DNA of 64,000 nt from Pseudomonas sp. PH1b (lineage in GTDB: Bacteria; Pseudomonadota; Gammaproteobacteria; Pseudomonadales; Pseudomonadaceae): the NCBI RefSeq assembly GCF_000633395.1, contig NZ_AYMU01000003.1:62001-126000 (forward strand), read 5' to 3'. The notes under the pieces were generated by a model. The model was not told where the DNA came from, searched no databases, and saw nothing but the letters and a program-made list of their open reading frames with translations. The first letter of the stretch is position 1. Every line of letters starts with the position of its first letter. The position numbers and the translations under genes are program-made. Below, in pieces: positions 1 through 9,002 of this stretch.

Positions 1-1
1 C

Positions 2-70
2 TTCCCGATCGGTCGCGGTGAATCGCGCAACCTGCCGATTCCTCACCAGCAGTGGACTCCCGAGGCCTGA
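2..70 (+). CDS. C-terminal end of an unidentified upstream gene (partial)
   Basis: An open frame enters from the left edge and ends at TGA 68-70, giving 22 residues ending in QQWTPEA. The next gene starts at the very next base (ATG 71-73), so the two are almost certainly co-transcribed. The tail is too short to place in a family. A role in envelope glycan or lipid modification is only a guess, from its coupling to a GT39 glycosyltransferase. Confidence 0.55.
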   Translation, partial: FPIGRGESRNLPIPHQQWTPEA

Positions 71-1696
71 ATGAACACCTCCCCCAGCTCCCCTTCGAAC
101 ACACTTCTCTGGCAATCGTTGGGGCTGGGGCTGTTGGCCTTGCTGCTGTTCTGCGCCGGTGCCGACCATCAGTCGGCGATCGGCTTCGATTCGCGCTTCG
201 TGCTCTTTGCCAAGGAAATGCTGCGCCACGGGCCGGGGTTCTTCCCCACCACCTATGGCCAGCCCTATGCCGACTATTCCAGCGCCTCGACCCTGCTGGT
301 CTGGCTGTTCTCCCTGCCTTCGGGCCAGGTCAGCAGTCTTAGCGCCTGGTTGCCCACGGCCATCGCCTCGGCCTTGATCGTCAGCCTGGTCTATCGCCTG
401 TTGGCCCCCTATTCCCGGACCTGGGCGCTGTTGAGCATTGCCTTGCTCCTGCTCAGCAACACCTTCATCAGCGAAACCCGCGCCGTGTCCCTGGACCAGA
501 TGCTCGCCGCGGTGTCCCTGGCGGTGTTCTACCTGGGTTATGCCCATGACCACTTCGGCGCTCCACGGCGCCTGGGCTGGATCTTCCTCCTGCTGCTCCT
601 GGGTTTTGCCATTCGCGGGCCCATCGGCTTGGTGATCCCCACCGGCATGCTGTGCAGCTACTACCTGATGGCCGGCCAGTGGCGGCGCCTGTTCAGCGTC
701 GGTTTCAGTGCCCTGTTGCTGTTAGGTGCCTGCGTTGCCTTGTTGCTCTGGCTGGCCAAACTCAGCGGCGGCCAGGTTTTTGTCGACGATGTGATCCGCA
801 TGCAGTTCATGGGCCGCATGGATGGCAGCGAAGGCTCCAGCGGGGTGTTCTATTACTTCACCAGTTCCCTGGGCAATTACGCCCTGGCCTACCCGCTGGC
901 GATCCTCACGTGGATCGTGGTGTTGCTGAAGCGCCCAGGCCAACCCAGCCCGGCCTTGAACCTGCTGCGCCTGTGCACTGCCGCCGGCCTGGTGGTGATG
1001 ATCGGCCTGTCGATTCCCCAGGCGAAAAAGGCCCGTTACCTGCTGCCGATGCTGCCCATGGCGGCAATCATTGCAGCCTATCCGTTCCAGGCCGGCCGAG
1101 AGCGCCTCATGGGCTGGCTGCGCGGGTTGATCCAGGGCTTGTGGCTGTTGCTGCCAGGGCTGCTGATCATCGGCCTGATAGTGTTGCGCCGCAGGTTTCC
1201 CGAGCACCTGAGCGACCTCACCCCAATGCTGCTGATACTGGGCCTGTTGCAACTGCTGTCCCTGGGGCTGCTGTGCAAACGCCAGTGGCGCGCCGTGGGC
1301 CTGGCCTACAGTGCGGTGGCGGCGGTCTGGGCCTGTTACATCGGGGTGTTCGAGCCGGTGGAGCACCAGCTCTATGACACTCGGGCATTCAGCCACGCGG
1401 CCATGCAATTGATCGAAGCGGACCCGGCGCCGGTGGTCCTGCACCGCATGGGCAAGGATGCCAAGGCGATCAAGTTCATGGTCAACCTGGACCGCGACCT
1501 GCAACCGCAGTTCACCGACCAGCCGGCAGCCCTGGCCCAGGTCCCGGGGCCGGCCTGGGTGATCCTCGACCAGAGCGACCTGCCGAGCCTGCAGGGCACG
1601 CCCCTGGCACAGCTGGCCCCGGTACTCAGCGGGCGTTTCGACAAGAACGACTTCATCCTCCTGCACCTGCCCAAGACCAGCGCTGCGCAACCCTGA
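71..1696 (+). CDS. GT39 (ArnT/PMT-like) membrane glycosyltransferase
   Basis: A 541-residue polytopic inner-membrane protein with about ten or more hydrophobic segments. The N-terminal part has a first helix at about residues 12-31 and then a periplasmic loop with GFDSRF near residue 38-43, the position where GT39 enzymes carry their acidic catalytic residue. Family members move a sugar from a polyprenyl-phosphate donor onto a lipid or protein on the periplasmic face. The C-terminal 130 residues look soluble. It begins directly after the stop of the preceding gene, indicating translational coupling. The acceptor cannot be told from sequence. A second GT39 enzyme lies at 6317-7726, so this is probably a paralogue with a different substrate. 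Confidence 0.8.
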   Translation: MNTSPSSPSNTLLWQSLGLGLLALLLFCAGADHQSAIGFDSRFVLFAKEMLRHGPGFFPTTYGQPYADYSSASTLLVWLFSLPSGQVSSLSAWLPTAIASALIVSLVYRLLAPYSRTWALLSIALLLLSNTFISETRAVSLDQMLAAVSLAVFYLGYAHDHFGAPRRLGWIFLLLLLGFAIRGPIGLVIPTGMLCSYYLMAGQWRRLFSVGFSALLLLGACVALLLWLAKLSGGQVFVDDVIRMQFMGRMDGSEGSSGVFYYFTSSLGNYALAYPLAILTWIVVLLKRPGQPSPALNLLRLCTAAGLVVMIGLSIPQAKKARYLLPMLPMAAIIAAYPFQAGRERLMGWLRGLIQGLWLLLPGLLIIGLIVLRRRFPEHLSDLTPMLLILGLLQLLSLGLLCKRQWRAVGLAYSAVAAVWACYIGVFEPVEHQLYDTRAFSHAAMQLIEADPAPVVLHRMGKDAKAIKFMVNLDRDLQPQFTDQPAALAQVPGPAWVILDQSDLPSLQGTPLAQLAPVLSGRFDKNDFILLHLPKTSAAQP

Positions 1697-1738
1697 AACC
1701 GTTGCGCGGCCCCCCGCCCGCTCCTTACACTCGCGCCC

Positions 1739-2254
1739 ATGACCATTCAGATTCGTCGGGCGCAGGAGCCCGATGCGGCCTTTCTTCCCGCAATTGAAAC
1801 CTCGGCTGCCGAGCTGTTCCGCCTGGACCCGGAACTGGCCTGGCTGGCCGAGGCCGAAGTGGCGGACGCCGCCAGCCATCAGGACAACATCCAGCGCCAC
1901 CCCGTCTGGGTCGCAGTGACCGCTGACAACCAGCGCTGCGGCTTTCTCAACGCCCAGGTCTGTGATCGCGAACTGCATGTCTGGGAAATTTCCGTGGCCA
2001 GCCACCACCAGGGCCGGGGCATCGGCAGGCGCCTGCTGCAAGCGGCACGCAAATACGCCCGGCAGCAGCGACTGCAGGCCCTGACCCTGAGCACCTTCCG
2101 TGAGCTGCCATGGAACGAGCCGTTCTATCAGCGCCAGGGCTTCGTCACCCTGGAAGAATCACAACTGGACTCGCGCCTGCGCCGGGTCCTGGCCGATGAA
2201 GCGCGCCATGGTTTACCCGTGCAGCGGCGCTGCGCCATGCGCCTGAGTCTGTAG
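1739..2254 (+). CDS. GNAT family N-acetyltransferase
   Basis: 171 residues with a complete GNAT fold. It opens MTIQIRRAQEPDA, has a central beta strand ELHVWEISVASHHQGRGIG carrying the acetyl-CoA pyrophosphate loop (QGRGIGRRLL, about residues 90-99), and ends with the EPFYQRQGF region typical of motif B. The length is normal for a single-domain GNAT. It probably acetylates a small molecule or a protein amine; the substrate is unknown. It lies 42 bp after the GT39 gene and could share its transcript. No obvious regulator is adjacent. Confidence 0.85.
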   Translation: MTIQIRRAQEPDAAFLPAIETSAAELFRLDPELAWLAEAEVADAASHQDNIQRHPVWVAVTADNQRCGFLNAQVCDRELHVWEISVASHHQGRGIGRRLLQAARKYARQQRLQALTLSTFRELPWNEPFYQRQGFVTLEESQLDSRLRRVLADEARHGLPVQRRCAMRLSL

Positions 2255-2272
2255 GGGCGCTTCACCCTGTAG

Positions 2273-2741
2273 CTGTCGCAGCAGCTGATGGTCAGCCAGG
2301 CCCGGCGGCAAGCCCTGGCCGCCCTGCTGGCCGGCAATGCCCTGTGGGGGATGCTGCAGCACCCGGTCGGGCGCCTGCTAAAACGCGAGCACCTGCGCCA
2401 CTGAATCCTTGCCGGCTGCGGCCTGTTTATGCCCGGGCCGATCAGCGTCAGCCTGGTCGAGAGCCTGCTGGGCCGGTACCTGGCGATGGGGCTGTTGACC
2501 CTTGGCGAGATGATCATCTACCCGGCGCAATTCCTCTTCACCGACACCCTGGCCGGCGAAGCGTTGCGCGGCAGTTGCTACGGCGCGCAGAACCGGCGCC
2601 CTGAGCCCTATCATCTGTGGCGACCTGCTGACCCGCAGTGCACCACCGAACATGCTCCACGTCCTCGCCGGCCTGAGGGCCCTTGGGGGCTGCCAGTGCT
2701 ACCGAAGCGCAAGCCGGGCGCAGCACAGGATCCAAAAATAA
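2273..2741 (+). pseudogene. Decayed C-terminal fragment of an MFS transporter
   Basis: The remnant reads in one frame as an MFS half from 2273 (LSQQLMVSQARRQALAALLA...), is stopped by TGA at 2402-2404, and continues in the same frame through ILAGCGLFMPGPISVSLVES and the MFS-like LTLGEMIIYPAQFLF. After GSCYGAQN, near 2590, homology jumps one base into another frame (GALSPIICGDLLTRSAPPNM) and ends at TAA 2739-2741. One in-frame stop, one frameshift and the loss of the whole N-terminal half make this a pseudogene. The GEMIIYP and YGAQN-type motifs resemble MdtH-like drug efflux proteins. Confidence 0.7.
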
Positions 2742-2898
2742 TGCACTTAAGTAGCATTATTATGAATTTGTCAGGTGTTTGGTTCCTCGGCACACTGTGC
2801 CGGTTCCTCCCCCAAATGTTGGAACGTTCAAGGGCTTTCTGGTGATCCAGGCAAGCCCTTCTTTTTTCCCGCTCTCTGGAAATGGATCGTTGCTGCCG

Positions 2899-3606
2899 AT
2901 GTTTGCCCGCTGGAAACCCGCCGCCATCAATACCCGCCCCCTGGAATGGAGTCGCGCCGCCATCGGCATGGCCCTGGGCACCCTGTTCAGTGTCTGGTTC
3001 TGCGCCCAGGTGTTCAGCATGCCGGTAGCGGTGCACCTGATCGGCCCCCTGGGGGCTTCAGCGGTGCTGCTGTTCGCGGTGTCCTCTGGGGCCTTGGCGC
3101 AGCCTTGGTCGATCCTCGGCGGCTACCTGTGCGCCGCCGTGGTCGCGCTGCTGGTGGCCCAACTGCTGGGACGAACCCTGGGCAGCGCCTGCCTGGCTGC
3201 CGGCATGGCTCTGGTGCTGATGTGCTGGCTGCGTTGCCTGCACCCACCGGCCGGGGCCCTGGCCCTGACCCTGGTGCTGGCGGACCCGGCCACCATGAGC
3301 CTGGAATGGCGCGAGCTGGGGCCGGTGATGCTGGCGGCCGCCAGCCTGCTGCTGTCTGCCCTGGCCTACAACAACCTGACGCGAATTCGCTACCCCAAGG
3401 GCCCCGGCGACCTCCCCGCCGTGCTGGCCTCCTCCCAGGCATCCGGTGACAGCCTGGCAATCACCGCCCAGGACCTGAAGCTGGCCCTGGCGGAGATGGA
3501 AGAGTTCTTCGATGTCACCCCCGAAGACCTGGAACAACTGATCCACGCCAGCGAGGTCCATGCCCGACGCCGCAGCATCGGCCAGGTGCTGTCCTCGCGC
3601 ACCTGA
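2899..3606 (+). CDS. HPP-family integral membrane protein
   Basis: I place the start at ATG 2899 (MFARWKPAAINTRP), giving 235 residues; an upstream in-frame start at 2779 adds a run that does not resemble the family. Four hydrophobic segments follow, and the family signature LHPPAGA is present (His115-Pro-Pro). HPP proteins are inner-membrane proteins of poorly known function; plant and cyanobacterial members have been linked to nitrite transport. Many bacterial members carry two C-terminal CBS domains. Here only about 45 residues follow the membrane domain (acidic EEFFDVTPEDLEQL), so the CBS pair is absent. It converges on a LysR gene. Confidence 0.75.
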   Translation: MFARWKPAAINTRPLEWSRAAIGMALGTLFSVWFCAQVFSMPVAVHLIGPLGASAVLLFAVSSGALAQPWSILGGYLCAAVVALLVAQLLGRTLGSACLAAGMALVLMCWLRCLHPPAGALALTLVLADPATMSLEWRELGPVMLAAASLLLSALAYNNLTRIRYPKGPGDLPAVLASSQASGDSLAITAQDLKLALAEMEEFFDVTPEDLEQLIHASEVHARRRSIGQVLSSRT

Positions 3607-3705
3607 GCCAGGCGCAGCCAGGGCCGCTTGAAAACCACCCAGGGCGCTCATGGTTCAACCGGTACTGGCGCTGGCGCCGTTGCTCAGCGTCGAGCAGCCG
3701 GCTGC

Positions 3706-4569
3706 TCAGACCATCGGCGACCAGCGCTGGGACCAGTCATTGTCGTGCTCGATCACGTCGCGCAGGACTGCAAAGGCCTGCTGCAACTGTTGTGAATCCC
3801 GCTCGCGGGCATACAGCAGGTAGGTGGGAAAGCTGAACTCCGGGGCTTTTTCCACCCGTTCCAGCACGCCGCTGTCCAGGTAGCTCTGTACCACCCGGGT
3901 GCGGAAATAGCCGCTGCCGCCGGCCTCGAGAATGAACTGCAGGGCCAGCGGTCCGAGGTTGAAGCCCACCGCTGCCCTGGCCTGTTCAGGAAGTGCCGCG
4001 TCGTGCTGGCGCCGAAAGCCTTCGCCCCAGTCGATGTACACATAGGGCTCGGGGCGGCCGGCCAGGCGCACCAGGATCAGCTTTTCCTCGAGCAGTTGCT
4101 CCACTTGCAGCCCGGGCGAGTACAGCGGCTGGAACACCAGTGCGGCGTCCAGCACGCCAAGTTCGAGCTGGCGCTGCAGGCTCGCGCCGTCGCCGATCTG
4201 GGTACGCAGCGCATGGTTGGGCAAGGCCTGGCGCAGGCGCCGCACCCAGTTGAGCATCAACGGATTGCACAGGCTCAGTTCGCCGCCGATGTGCAACACA
4301 TTGCGGTAGCCCGCCAGCAGAGGCAGATCGCGCTGGGCCGCTTCCCAGGTTTGCACCAGCTGGTTGGCGTAGGTGATGAAAGCCTCGCCATCGGCAGTGG
4401 GCCGGGCGCCAGCGCGGTTGCGCACGAGCAACTTGCAGTTGAGCTGGCTCTCCAGGTTCTGCACCCGGGCGCTGATGGCGGTCTGGGTCAGGTGCAGGCG
4501 CTCGGCCGCAGCCACCAGGCTGCCGCTGCGGACGATTTCAAGGAAGGTACGGGCCAGTTCGATGTCCAT
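3706..4569 (-). CDS. LysR family transcriptional regulator
   Basis: 287 residues with the classic LysR layout. The N-terminal winged helix-turn-helix (residues 1-60) includes GSLVAAAERLHLTQTAISAR, followed by a linker helix and a periplasmic-binding-protein-like effector domain from about residue 90. Length is standard. The gene is read away from the AT-rich 4570-4927 region, so its own promoter lies there, beside that of the GtrA operon on the other strand. The target is unknown; the divergent GtrA/GtrB/GT39 operon is the natural candidate because LysR proteins often control the divergent neighbour. Confidence 0.9.
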   Translation of the reverse strand: MDIELARTFLEIVRSGSLVAAAERLHLTQTAISARVQNLESQLNCKLLVRNRAGARPTADGEAFITYANQLVQTWEAAQRDLPLLAGYRNVLHIGGELSLCNPLMLNWVRRLRQALPNHALRTQIGDGASLQRQLELGVLDAALVFQPLYSPGLQVEQLLEEKLILVRLAGRPEPYVYIDWGEGFRRQHDAALPEQARAAVGFNLGPLALQFILEAGGSGYFRTRVVQSYLDSGVLERVEKAPEFSFPTYLLYARERDSQQLQQAFAVLRDVIEHDNDWSQRWSPMV

Positions 4570-4927
4570 GGTGCCTCGTCATTGGAAAGTCGAGCGCCAT
4601 TGTAGCGGCGACGTTCACCAGCCGCGCCATTGAAGTGGCAATGAACAGAATGAGCGCTGCGGACCCACAACAATGAATAGCGTGGATAACAACTGGATAA
4701 CGACGCCGTCATTTAACTGACAACTAACGAGTTGCAACTTTATTAAACGCCCGAGACAAACTTCCGAATAAAAAGATAACAATATTGAAACTATAAATCT
4801 TGAAACATTTAATCGCAGCGACCAACATATTTTTCACAAATCCTGCCTCGGCAAATGACATCTTTGATTCAAGGATTCTCGCCACTTCAAACTCGGACAA
4901 TACAATCTGCCAAGGCAGGAGTGTTTA
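4570..4927. promoter_or_regulatory. AT-rich divergent promoter region between LysR and the GtrA operon
   Basis: A 358-bp non-coding stretch, clearly AT-richer than the flanking genes, especially 4680-4860. It must hold the promoters for the LysR gene (-) and the gtrA-like operon (+). The ribosome binding site for the latter is AGGAG just before ATG 4928. I could not identify a confident -35/-10 pair or a LysR box and see no gene in it. Confidence 0.5.
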
Positions 4928-5341
4928 ATGCTGCGCCTCTCCAACAAAGTTCAACGACAACATGTCATCCAACTCCCGCGTTATCTGCTGGTGGGTGGTT
5001 TTGCCACTGCCAGTCACTATGGCGTCTTCCTGCTGTTGATCGGCCTTACCGGGCCTCTGCCTGCCAGCCTCGCTGGCGCCCTGGCCGGGACCCTGCTCAG
5101 CTACCTGGGCAATCGCCGCTGGACCTTTGCCCAGAACCGGTCGGCCAGCGGCAACGGGCAGTTGATGCGGTTTGCCATTACGGCCCTGGGCTACAACCTC
5201 GGCAATGCCGCGATGATGCTGTTGTTACTGGATCACTGGCCACAGTCGCCCCTTCAATTGCAATTGTTCTGCAGCGCCAGCCTGACGCTGATGACTTACT
5301 GGACCCACCGCGCCTGGACGTTCAAACATGAACCCAACTGA
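4928..5341 (+). CDS. GtrA-like polyprenyl-phosphate-sugar flippase
   Basis: 137 residues with four predicted transmembrane helices. It has the GtrA signatures RYLLVGGFATASHYGVF near the N-terminus, SYLGNRRWTFAQN in the middle and YWTHRAWTF at the C-terminus. GtrA proteins are thought to flip undecaprenyl-phosphate-linked glucose or another sugar across the inner membrane. It overlaps the GtrB-like gene by 14 bp, so the donor synthase and the flippase are made together. ATG 4928 is preceded by AGGAG at good spacing. The sugar identity is not predictable here. Confidence 0.88.
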   Translation: MLRLSNKVQRQHVIQLPRYLLVGGFATASHYGVFLLLIGLTGPLPASLAGALAGTLLSYLGNRRWTFAQNRSASGNGQLMRFAITALGYNLGNAAMMLLLLDHWPQSPLQLQLFCSASLTLMTYWTHRAWTFKHEPN

Positions 5342-6317
5342 AGAATTCACTGTTCCCGGGACCCGCTTCTTGAGCGTGGTGATCTGCTGTTATAACGAGG
5401 CCCATGTATTGCCGCAGTTCCATGCCCGGTTGATGACGGCAATCAACCAACTGTCGATTCGCCATGAAGTACTTTATGTGAATGATGGCAGTAGCGACGG
5501 CAGCCTGGCGCTACTCGACGGCTTTTGCCAATCGCCCGAAGTGCGCTGCCTTAATCTCTCGCGCAACTTCGGCAAGGAGTCGGCCATGGCGGCCGGTATC
5601 GACCACGCCTGTGGCGAGGCGATCCTGTTTATCGACGCCGACCTGCAAGACCCTCCCGAACTGATCCCGCAGATGGTCGAACACTGGCTGGCCGGTTGCG
5701 ACATCGTCAACATGCAGCGCAGCGACCGACGCAGCGATACCGCCGGCAAGCGCATCAGCGCCATGCTCTATTACCGCCTGCTGCGGGTCCTGGTGGACAA
5801 GTACGCGGTCCCCCAGGACGTCAGCGACTTCCGCCTGATCGGTCCCGCACCGCTGCGGGCGCTGCGGGCCATGCCCGAGCGGGCGCGGTTCATGAAGGGC
5901 ATGGTCAACTGGCTGGGGTTCAAGACCGTGGAGCTGCCTTATGACCGTGCGGCGCGCAGTGCCGGCCAGTCCAAGTGGGGGCCACTGGCCCTGGTGGACC
6001 TGGCGATCGAGGGCATCGTGGCCTTTTCCCGCAAGCCCTTGCGCTGGTTCAGCCTGCTCAGCGCCGGGATCTTTTTGCTGACCCTGATCTATATCGCTCG
6101 GCAGATCGGTACCGGCAGCCTGAACATTCATGACTTCATCCTCGGCGTCGGCGCCATGCTGTCCCTGGGTGTGGCCCTGGTGGGCGAATACATCGGGGCC
6201 ACCCTGAGCGAGGTCAAGCGCCGGCCGGTGTACCTGCTCAGCAGCACCTTCGGTGGCTTGGCCAAGCGCCTGGCGGCGCCCACGACGCCACGGCTGGGCA
6301 AGGAAGAGAAAAACTGA
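5328..6317 (+). CDS. GtrB/DPM1-like family 2 glycosyltransferase
   Basis: 329 residues. The GT2 catalytic domain spans about residues 10-235, with VVICCYNEAHVLPQF, the nucleotide-binding YVNDGSSDGS and the catalytic FIDADLQDPPELIPQM. Two C-terminal transmembrane helices follow (about 240-262 and 272-295), as in GtrB and polyisoprenyl-phosphate glycosyltransferases. It should load a sugar from an NDP donor onto undecaprenyl phosphate at the cytoplasmic face. It starts inside the gtrA-like gene and its stop overlaps the next start (ATGA-type, 6314-6317), so the three genes form one translationally coupled module. Confidence 0.9.
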   Translation: MNPTEEFTVPGTRFLSVVICCYNEAHVLPQFHARLMTAINQLSIRHEVLYVNDGSSDGSLALLDGFCQSPEVRCLNLSRNFGKESAMAAGIDHACGEAILFIDADLQDPPELIPQMVEHWLAGCDIVNMQRSDRRSDTAGKRISAMLYYRLLRVLVDKYAVPQDVSDFRLIGPAPLRALRAMPERARFMKGMVNWLGFKTVELPYDRAARSAGQSKWGPLALVDLAIEGIVAFSRKPLRWFSLLSAGIFLLTLIYIARQIGTGSLNIHDFILGVGAMLSLGVALVGEYIGATLSEVKRRPVYLLSSTFGGLAKRLAAPTTPRLGKEEKN

Positions 6318-7726
6318 TGAAGCGACTTTCCATTGGTTCGTTGTGGTGGCTGCTGTGGGCCATTCTCGGCTTGCGCCTGCTCAGCCTCGGGCTGTATCCG
6401 CTGATGGACACCTCCGAGGCCCGTTATGCAGAAATGGCCCGCAAGATGCTCGAGCTCGATGACTGGGTGACCCCCATGTTCGATTACGGCGTGCCGTTCT
6501 GGGGCAAGCCGCCACTGGCGTTCTGGAGCCAGGCGCTGAGCATGCAGTTGCTGGGGGTCAACGAGTTCGCGGCGCGTTTCCCGGCCTGGTTGTTTCATCT
6601 GGGCAGTTGCCTGTTGATCCTGCGGTTTGCCCGCGAGGAGCGTGACCTGCGCAGCGGTTTATATGCGGCGATTATCTTTTCCAGCACTACCCTGGGCCTG
6701 CTGGGTGCCGGTGTGGTGCTGACTGACCCGGCCCTGGGGTTTGCCCTGTTGCTGGCCAGCTACGGCTTTTGGCGAGCAATGATGCATGGCGACCGGCGTT
6801 GGGCCCTGGCGGGTTTTTTCGGCCTGGGCCTGGGCTTGTTGGCCAAAGGGCCGTTGGTGGTGGTGCTGGTCGGAGCCCAGGCGGGGCTCTGGACCCTGCT
6901 CAACCGCCAGTGGCAGGCCTTCTGGCGCCTGCCCTGGCTGTCGGGCCTGGGCCTGATGCTGCTGGTGGCCGTGCCCTGGTACGGGTTGGCGGAACTGCGC
7001 ACGCCGGGTTTCCTCGACTACTTCCTGGTGGGCGAGCACTGGAAGCGCTACGTGGTCAGCGACTGGGCCGGGGACCTGTATGGCAGTGCCCACGCCCGCC
7101 CGCCGGGCAGCATCTGGCTCGACCTGCTGCTGGCCCTGTTCCCCTGGAGCCTGTGGTTGCCGATCCTGTGGCTGCAGCGCCGGCACTACCGGGCCCTGCC
7201 CCGGTACTACAGCTTCCTGGCCTTGTGGGCGCTAATCACCCCAGCCTTCTTCACTCTGTCGGGAAACATTCTCTGGACCTACGTCCTGCCGGCACTGCCC
7301 GCCTGGAGCCTGTTGCTGGCGAGCGCCCTGCACGCCCGTCAGCCCGAGCCGGGCCTGGTAGCACAGGCCGGAGCCCTGGGCAGCTCGCTGTTGCTGCCCG
7401 TGGTCCTGGTGCTGGCGGCGCTCCAGGGCGCGCTGTTCGAGCGCCCGAACAATCAGCAGCCCCTGGTCGCTGCGTGGAAAAAACTCCAGGCCAGCCAGCC
7501 CGGTGCGCTGTACTACTGGGGGCGGCGTTCGTACTCCGCAGAGTTCTACAGCGCAGGTCAGGCCCGGCACATCGAGGCGCTCACGGCACTGCCGGACCAT
7601 GGTCCGTATTATCTGGTGCGCCGGGAAAAGGACCTGGATCCGGAGCGTAACGAGCTGGCGCCGCTGCAGTGCAGTGAGCAGTTGCGGGCCAGCCGGAGCG
7701 TGCTGTTGCGCTGTGCCGGGCGCTGA
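6317..7726 (+). CDS. GT39 (ArnT-like) membrane glycosyltransferase of the GtrA/GtrB module
   Basis: 469 residues, polytopic. The first periplasmic loop carries DTSEARYAEMARKML (Asp31, Glu34), the catalytic acidic signature of ArnT/PMT enzymes, followed by DYGVPFWGKPPLAFW. About twelve hydrophobic segments and a short soluble C-terminus follow. In context it would be the last step: taking the polyprenyl-phosphate sugar made by the GtrB-like enzyme and flipped by GtrA, and placing it on a periplasmic acceptor such as lipid A, LPS core or a protein. It could be called ArnT-like, but no Ara4N synthesis genes are nearby, so aminoarabinose transfer is not supported. Confidence 0.85.
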   Translation: MKRLSIGSLWWLLWAILGLRLLSLGLYPLMDTSEARYAEMARKMLELDDWVTPMFDYGVPFWGKPPLAFWSQALSMQLLGVNEFAARFPAWLFHLGSCLLILRFAREERDLRSGLYAAIIFSSTTLGLLGAGVVLTDPALGFALLLASYGFWRAMMHGDRRWALAGFFGLGLGLLAKGPLVVVLVGAQAGLWTLLNRQWQAFWRLPWLSGLGLMLLVAVPWYGLAELRTPGFLDYFLVGEHWKRYVVSDWAGDLYGSAHARPPGSIWLDLLLALFPWSLWLPILWLQRRHYRALPRYYSFLALWALITPAFFTLSGNILWTYVLPALPAWSLLLASALHARQPEPGLVAQAGALGSSLLLPVVLVLAALQGALFERPNNQQPLVAAWKKLQASQPGALYYWGRRSYSAEFYSAGQARHIEALTALPDHGPYYLVRREKDLDPERNELAPLQCSEQLRASRSVLLRCAGR

Positions 7727-7867
7727 GCAGGCCAGTGCCTGCCACAAAACGGAGGTGGGCTGTTCTTGAGGTAAAAATGCACAGCCAACCTGCAGTTTTT
7801 GGGGTTGTATTAGGCAAATTTGCACTGTTACGATCCAGCGATGCTCGTGCGCGAGCGTCTTATAAAA

Positions 7868-7875
7868 AACAATAA
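7868..7875 (+). promoter_or_regulatory. A-rich Hfq/Crc-type (CA) motif before the hydrolase start
   Basis: AACAATAA matches the AANAANAA pattern bound by Hfq with Crc in pseudomonads and sits 5 nt upstream of the GGGAG ribosome binding site (7881-7885) of the gene starting at 7892. That location is typical for translational catabolite repression. Function is inferred from motif and position only. Confidence 0.5.
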
Positions 7876-7891
7876 AAGCAGGGAGTTAGTG

Positions 7892-8998
7892 ATGACTGCT
7901 CAGGTTTCATCCCAGGCCACACGGGATTGCGACACCCCTCAAGAGGATGTGCTGGTCGAGGTGCGCAACCACATCGGCCACCTGACCCTCAACCGCCCCG
8001 CCGGCCTCAATGCCATCACCCTGTCGATGGTCCGTACTTTGCAGCAGTGCCTTGACCGCTGGGCCCAGGATCCGCTGATCCACGCCGTTGTCCTGCGTGG
8101 CGCGGGCGACAAGGCTTTCTGCGCCGGCGGCGATATCCGCTCGCTGTACGACAGCTACCACAGCGGCGACACCCTGCACCAAGAGTTCTTTGTCGAGGAA
8201 TATGCCCTTGACCTGACGATCCACCACTACCGCAAGCCGGTGCTGGCGCTGATGGACGGTTTTGTCTTGGGCGGCGGCATGGGCCTGGTGCAAGGCGCCG
8301 ACCTGCGGGTAGTCACCGAGCGCAGCCGCCTGGCGATGCCGGAAGTGGCCATCGGTTACTTCCCTGATGTCGGCGGCAGTTACTTCCTGTCGCGCATCCC
8401 CGGCGAGCTGGGAATCTACCTCGGCGTCAGCGGCGTACAGATCCGCGCCGCCGATGCCCTGTACTGCGGCCTCGCCGACTGGCACCTGGACAGCAGCAAG
8501 CTGGACCTGCTGCACCAGCGCCTGGACCGCCTGCACTGGAGCGACTCGCCCCTCAAGGACCTGCAAGGCCTGCTGGCCAAGCTTGCGGTGCAGACCTTGC
8601 CTGACGCACCGCTCGAAACCCTGCGTACGGCCATCGACCATTTCTTTGCCCTGCCCGACATGCCAAGCATCGTCGAGCAACTGCGCACGGTCACCGTGGC
8701 CGACAGTCAGCAATGGGCACGAACCACCGCCGACCTGCTGGAGACCCGGTCGCCCCTGGCCATGGCCGTGACCTTGGAAATGCTGCGCCGCGGCCGCCAG
8801 TTGAACCTGGAGCAATGCTTCGCCCTGGAACTGCACCTGGACCGGCAGTGGTTCGAGCGTGGCGATCTGCTGGAAGGCGTACGCGCCCTGATCATCGACA
8901 AAGACAAGACTGCACGCTGGAATCCACCCACCCTGGCGGCCCTCGACGCCGATCGGGTGGCGAGCTTCTTCAGCGGTTTTGACGGCAGCGGGAGCTGA
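7892..8998 (+). CDS. Enoyl-CoA hydratase/isomerase family, 3-hydroxyisobutyryl-CoA hydrolase-like
   Basis: 368 residues from ATG 7892, chosen because GGGAG lies 6 nt upstream. The crotonase fold shows the oxyanion-hole strand [13 protein letters not shown] and the loop [18 protein letters not shown], with Glu in [21 protein letters not shown]. The length of about 370 and the GDIRSLY and [11 protein letters not shown] motifs are those of 3-hydroxyisobutyryl-CoA hydrolases (valine breakdown) rather than 260-residue hydratases. It is followed 4 bp later by an acyl-CoA dehydrogenase that could act upstream in the same pathway (isobutyryl-CoA to methacrylyl-CoA). An A-rich Hfq/Crc-type motif precedes the ribosome binding site. 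Substrate assignment is inference from family and partner. Confidence 0.85.
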   Translation: MTAQVSSQATRDCDTPQEDVLVEVRNHIGHLTLNRPAGLNAITLSMVRTLQQCLDRWAQDPLIHAVVLRGAGDKAFCAGGDIRSLYDSYHSGDTLHQEFFVEEYALDLTIHHYRKPVLALMDGFVLGGGMGLVQGADLRVVTERSRLAMPEVAIGYFPDVGGSYFLSRIPGELGIYLGVSGVQIRAADALYCGLADWHLDSSKLDLLHQRLDRLHWSDSPLKDLQGLLAKLAVQTLPDAPLETLRTAIDHFFALPDMPSIVEQLRTVTVADSQQWARTTADLLETRSPLAMAVTLEMLRRGRQLNLEQCFALELHLDRQWFERGDLLEGVRALIIDKDKTARWNPPTLAALDADRVASFFSGFDGSGS

Positions 8999-9002
8999 AT
9001 AC

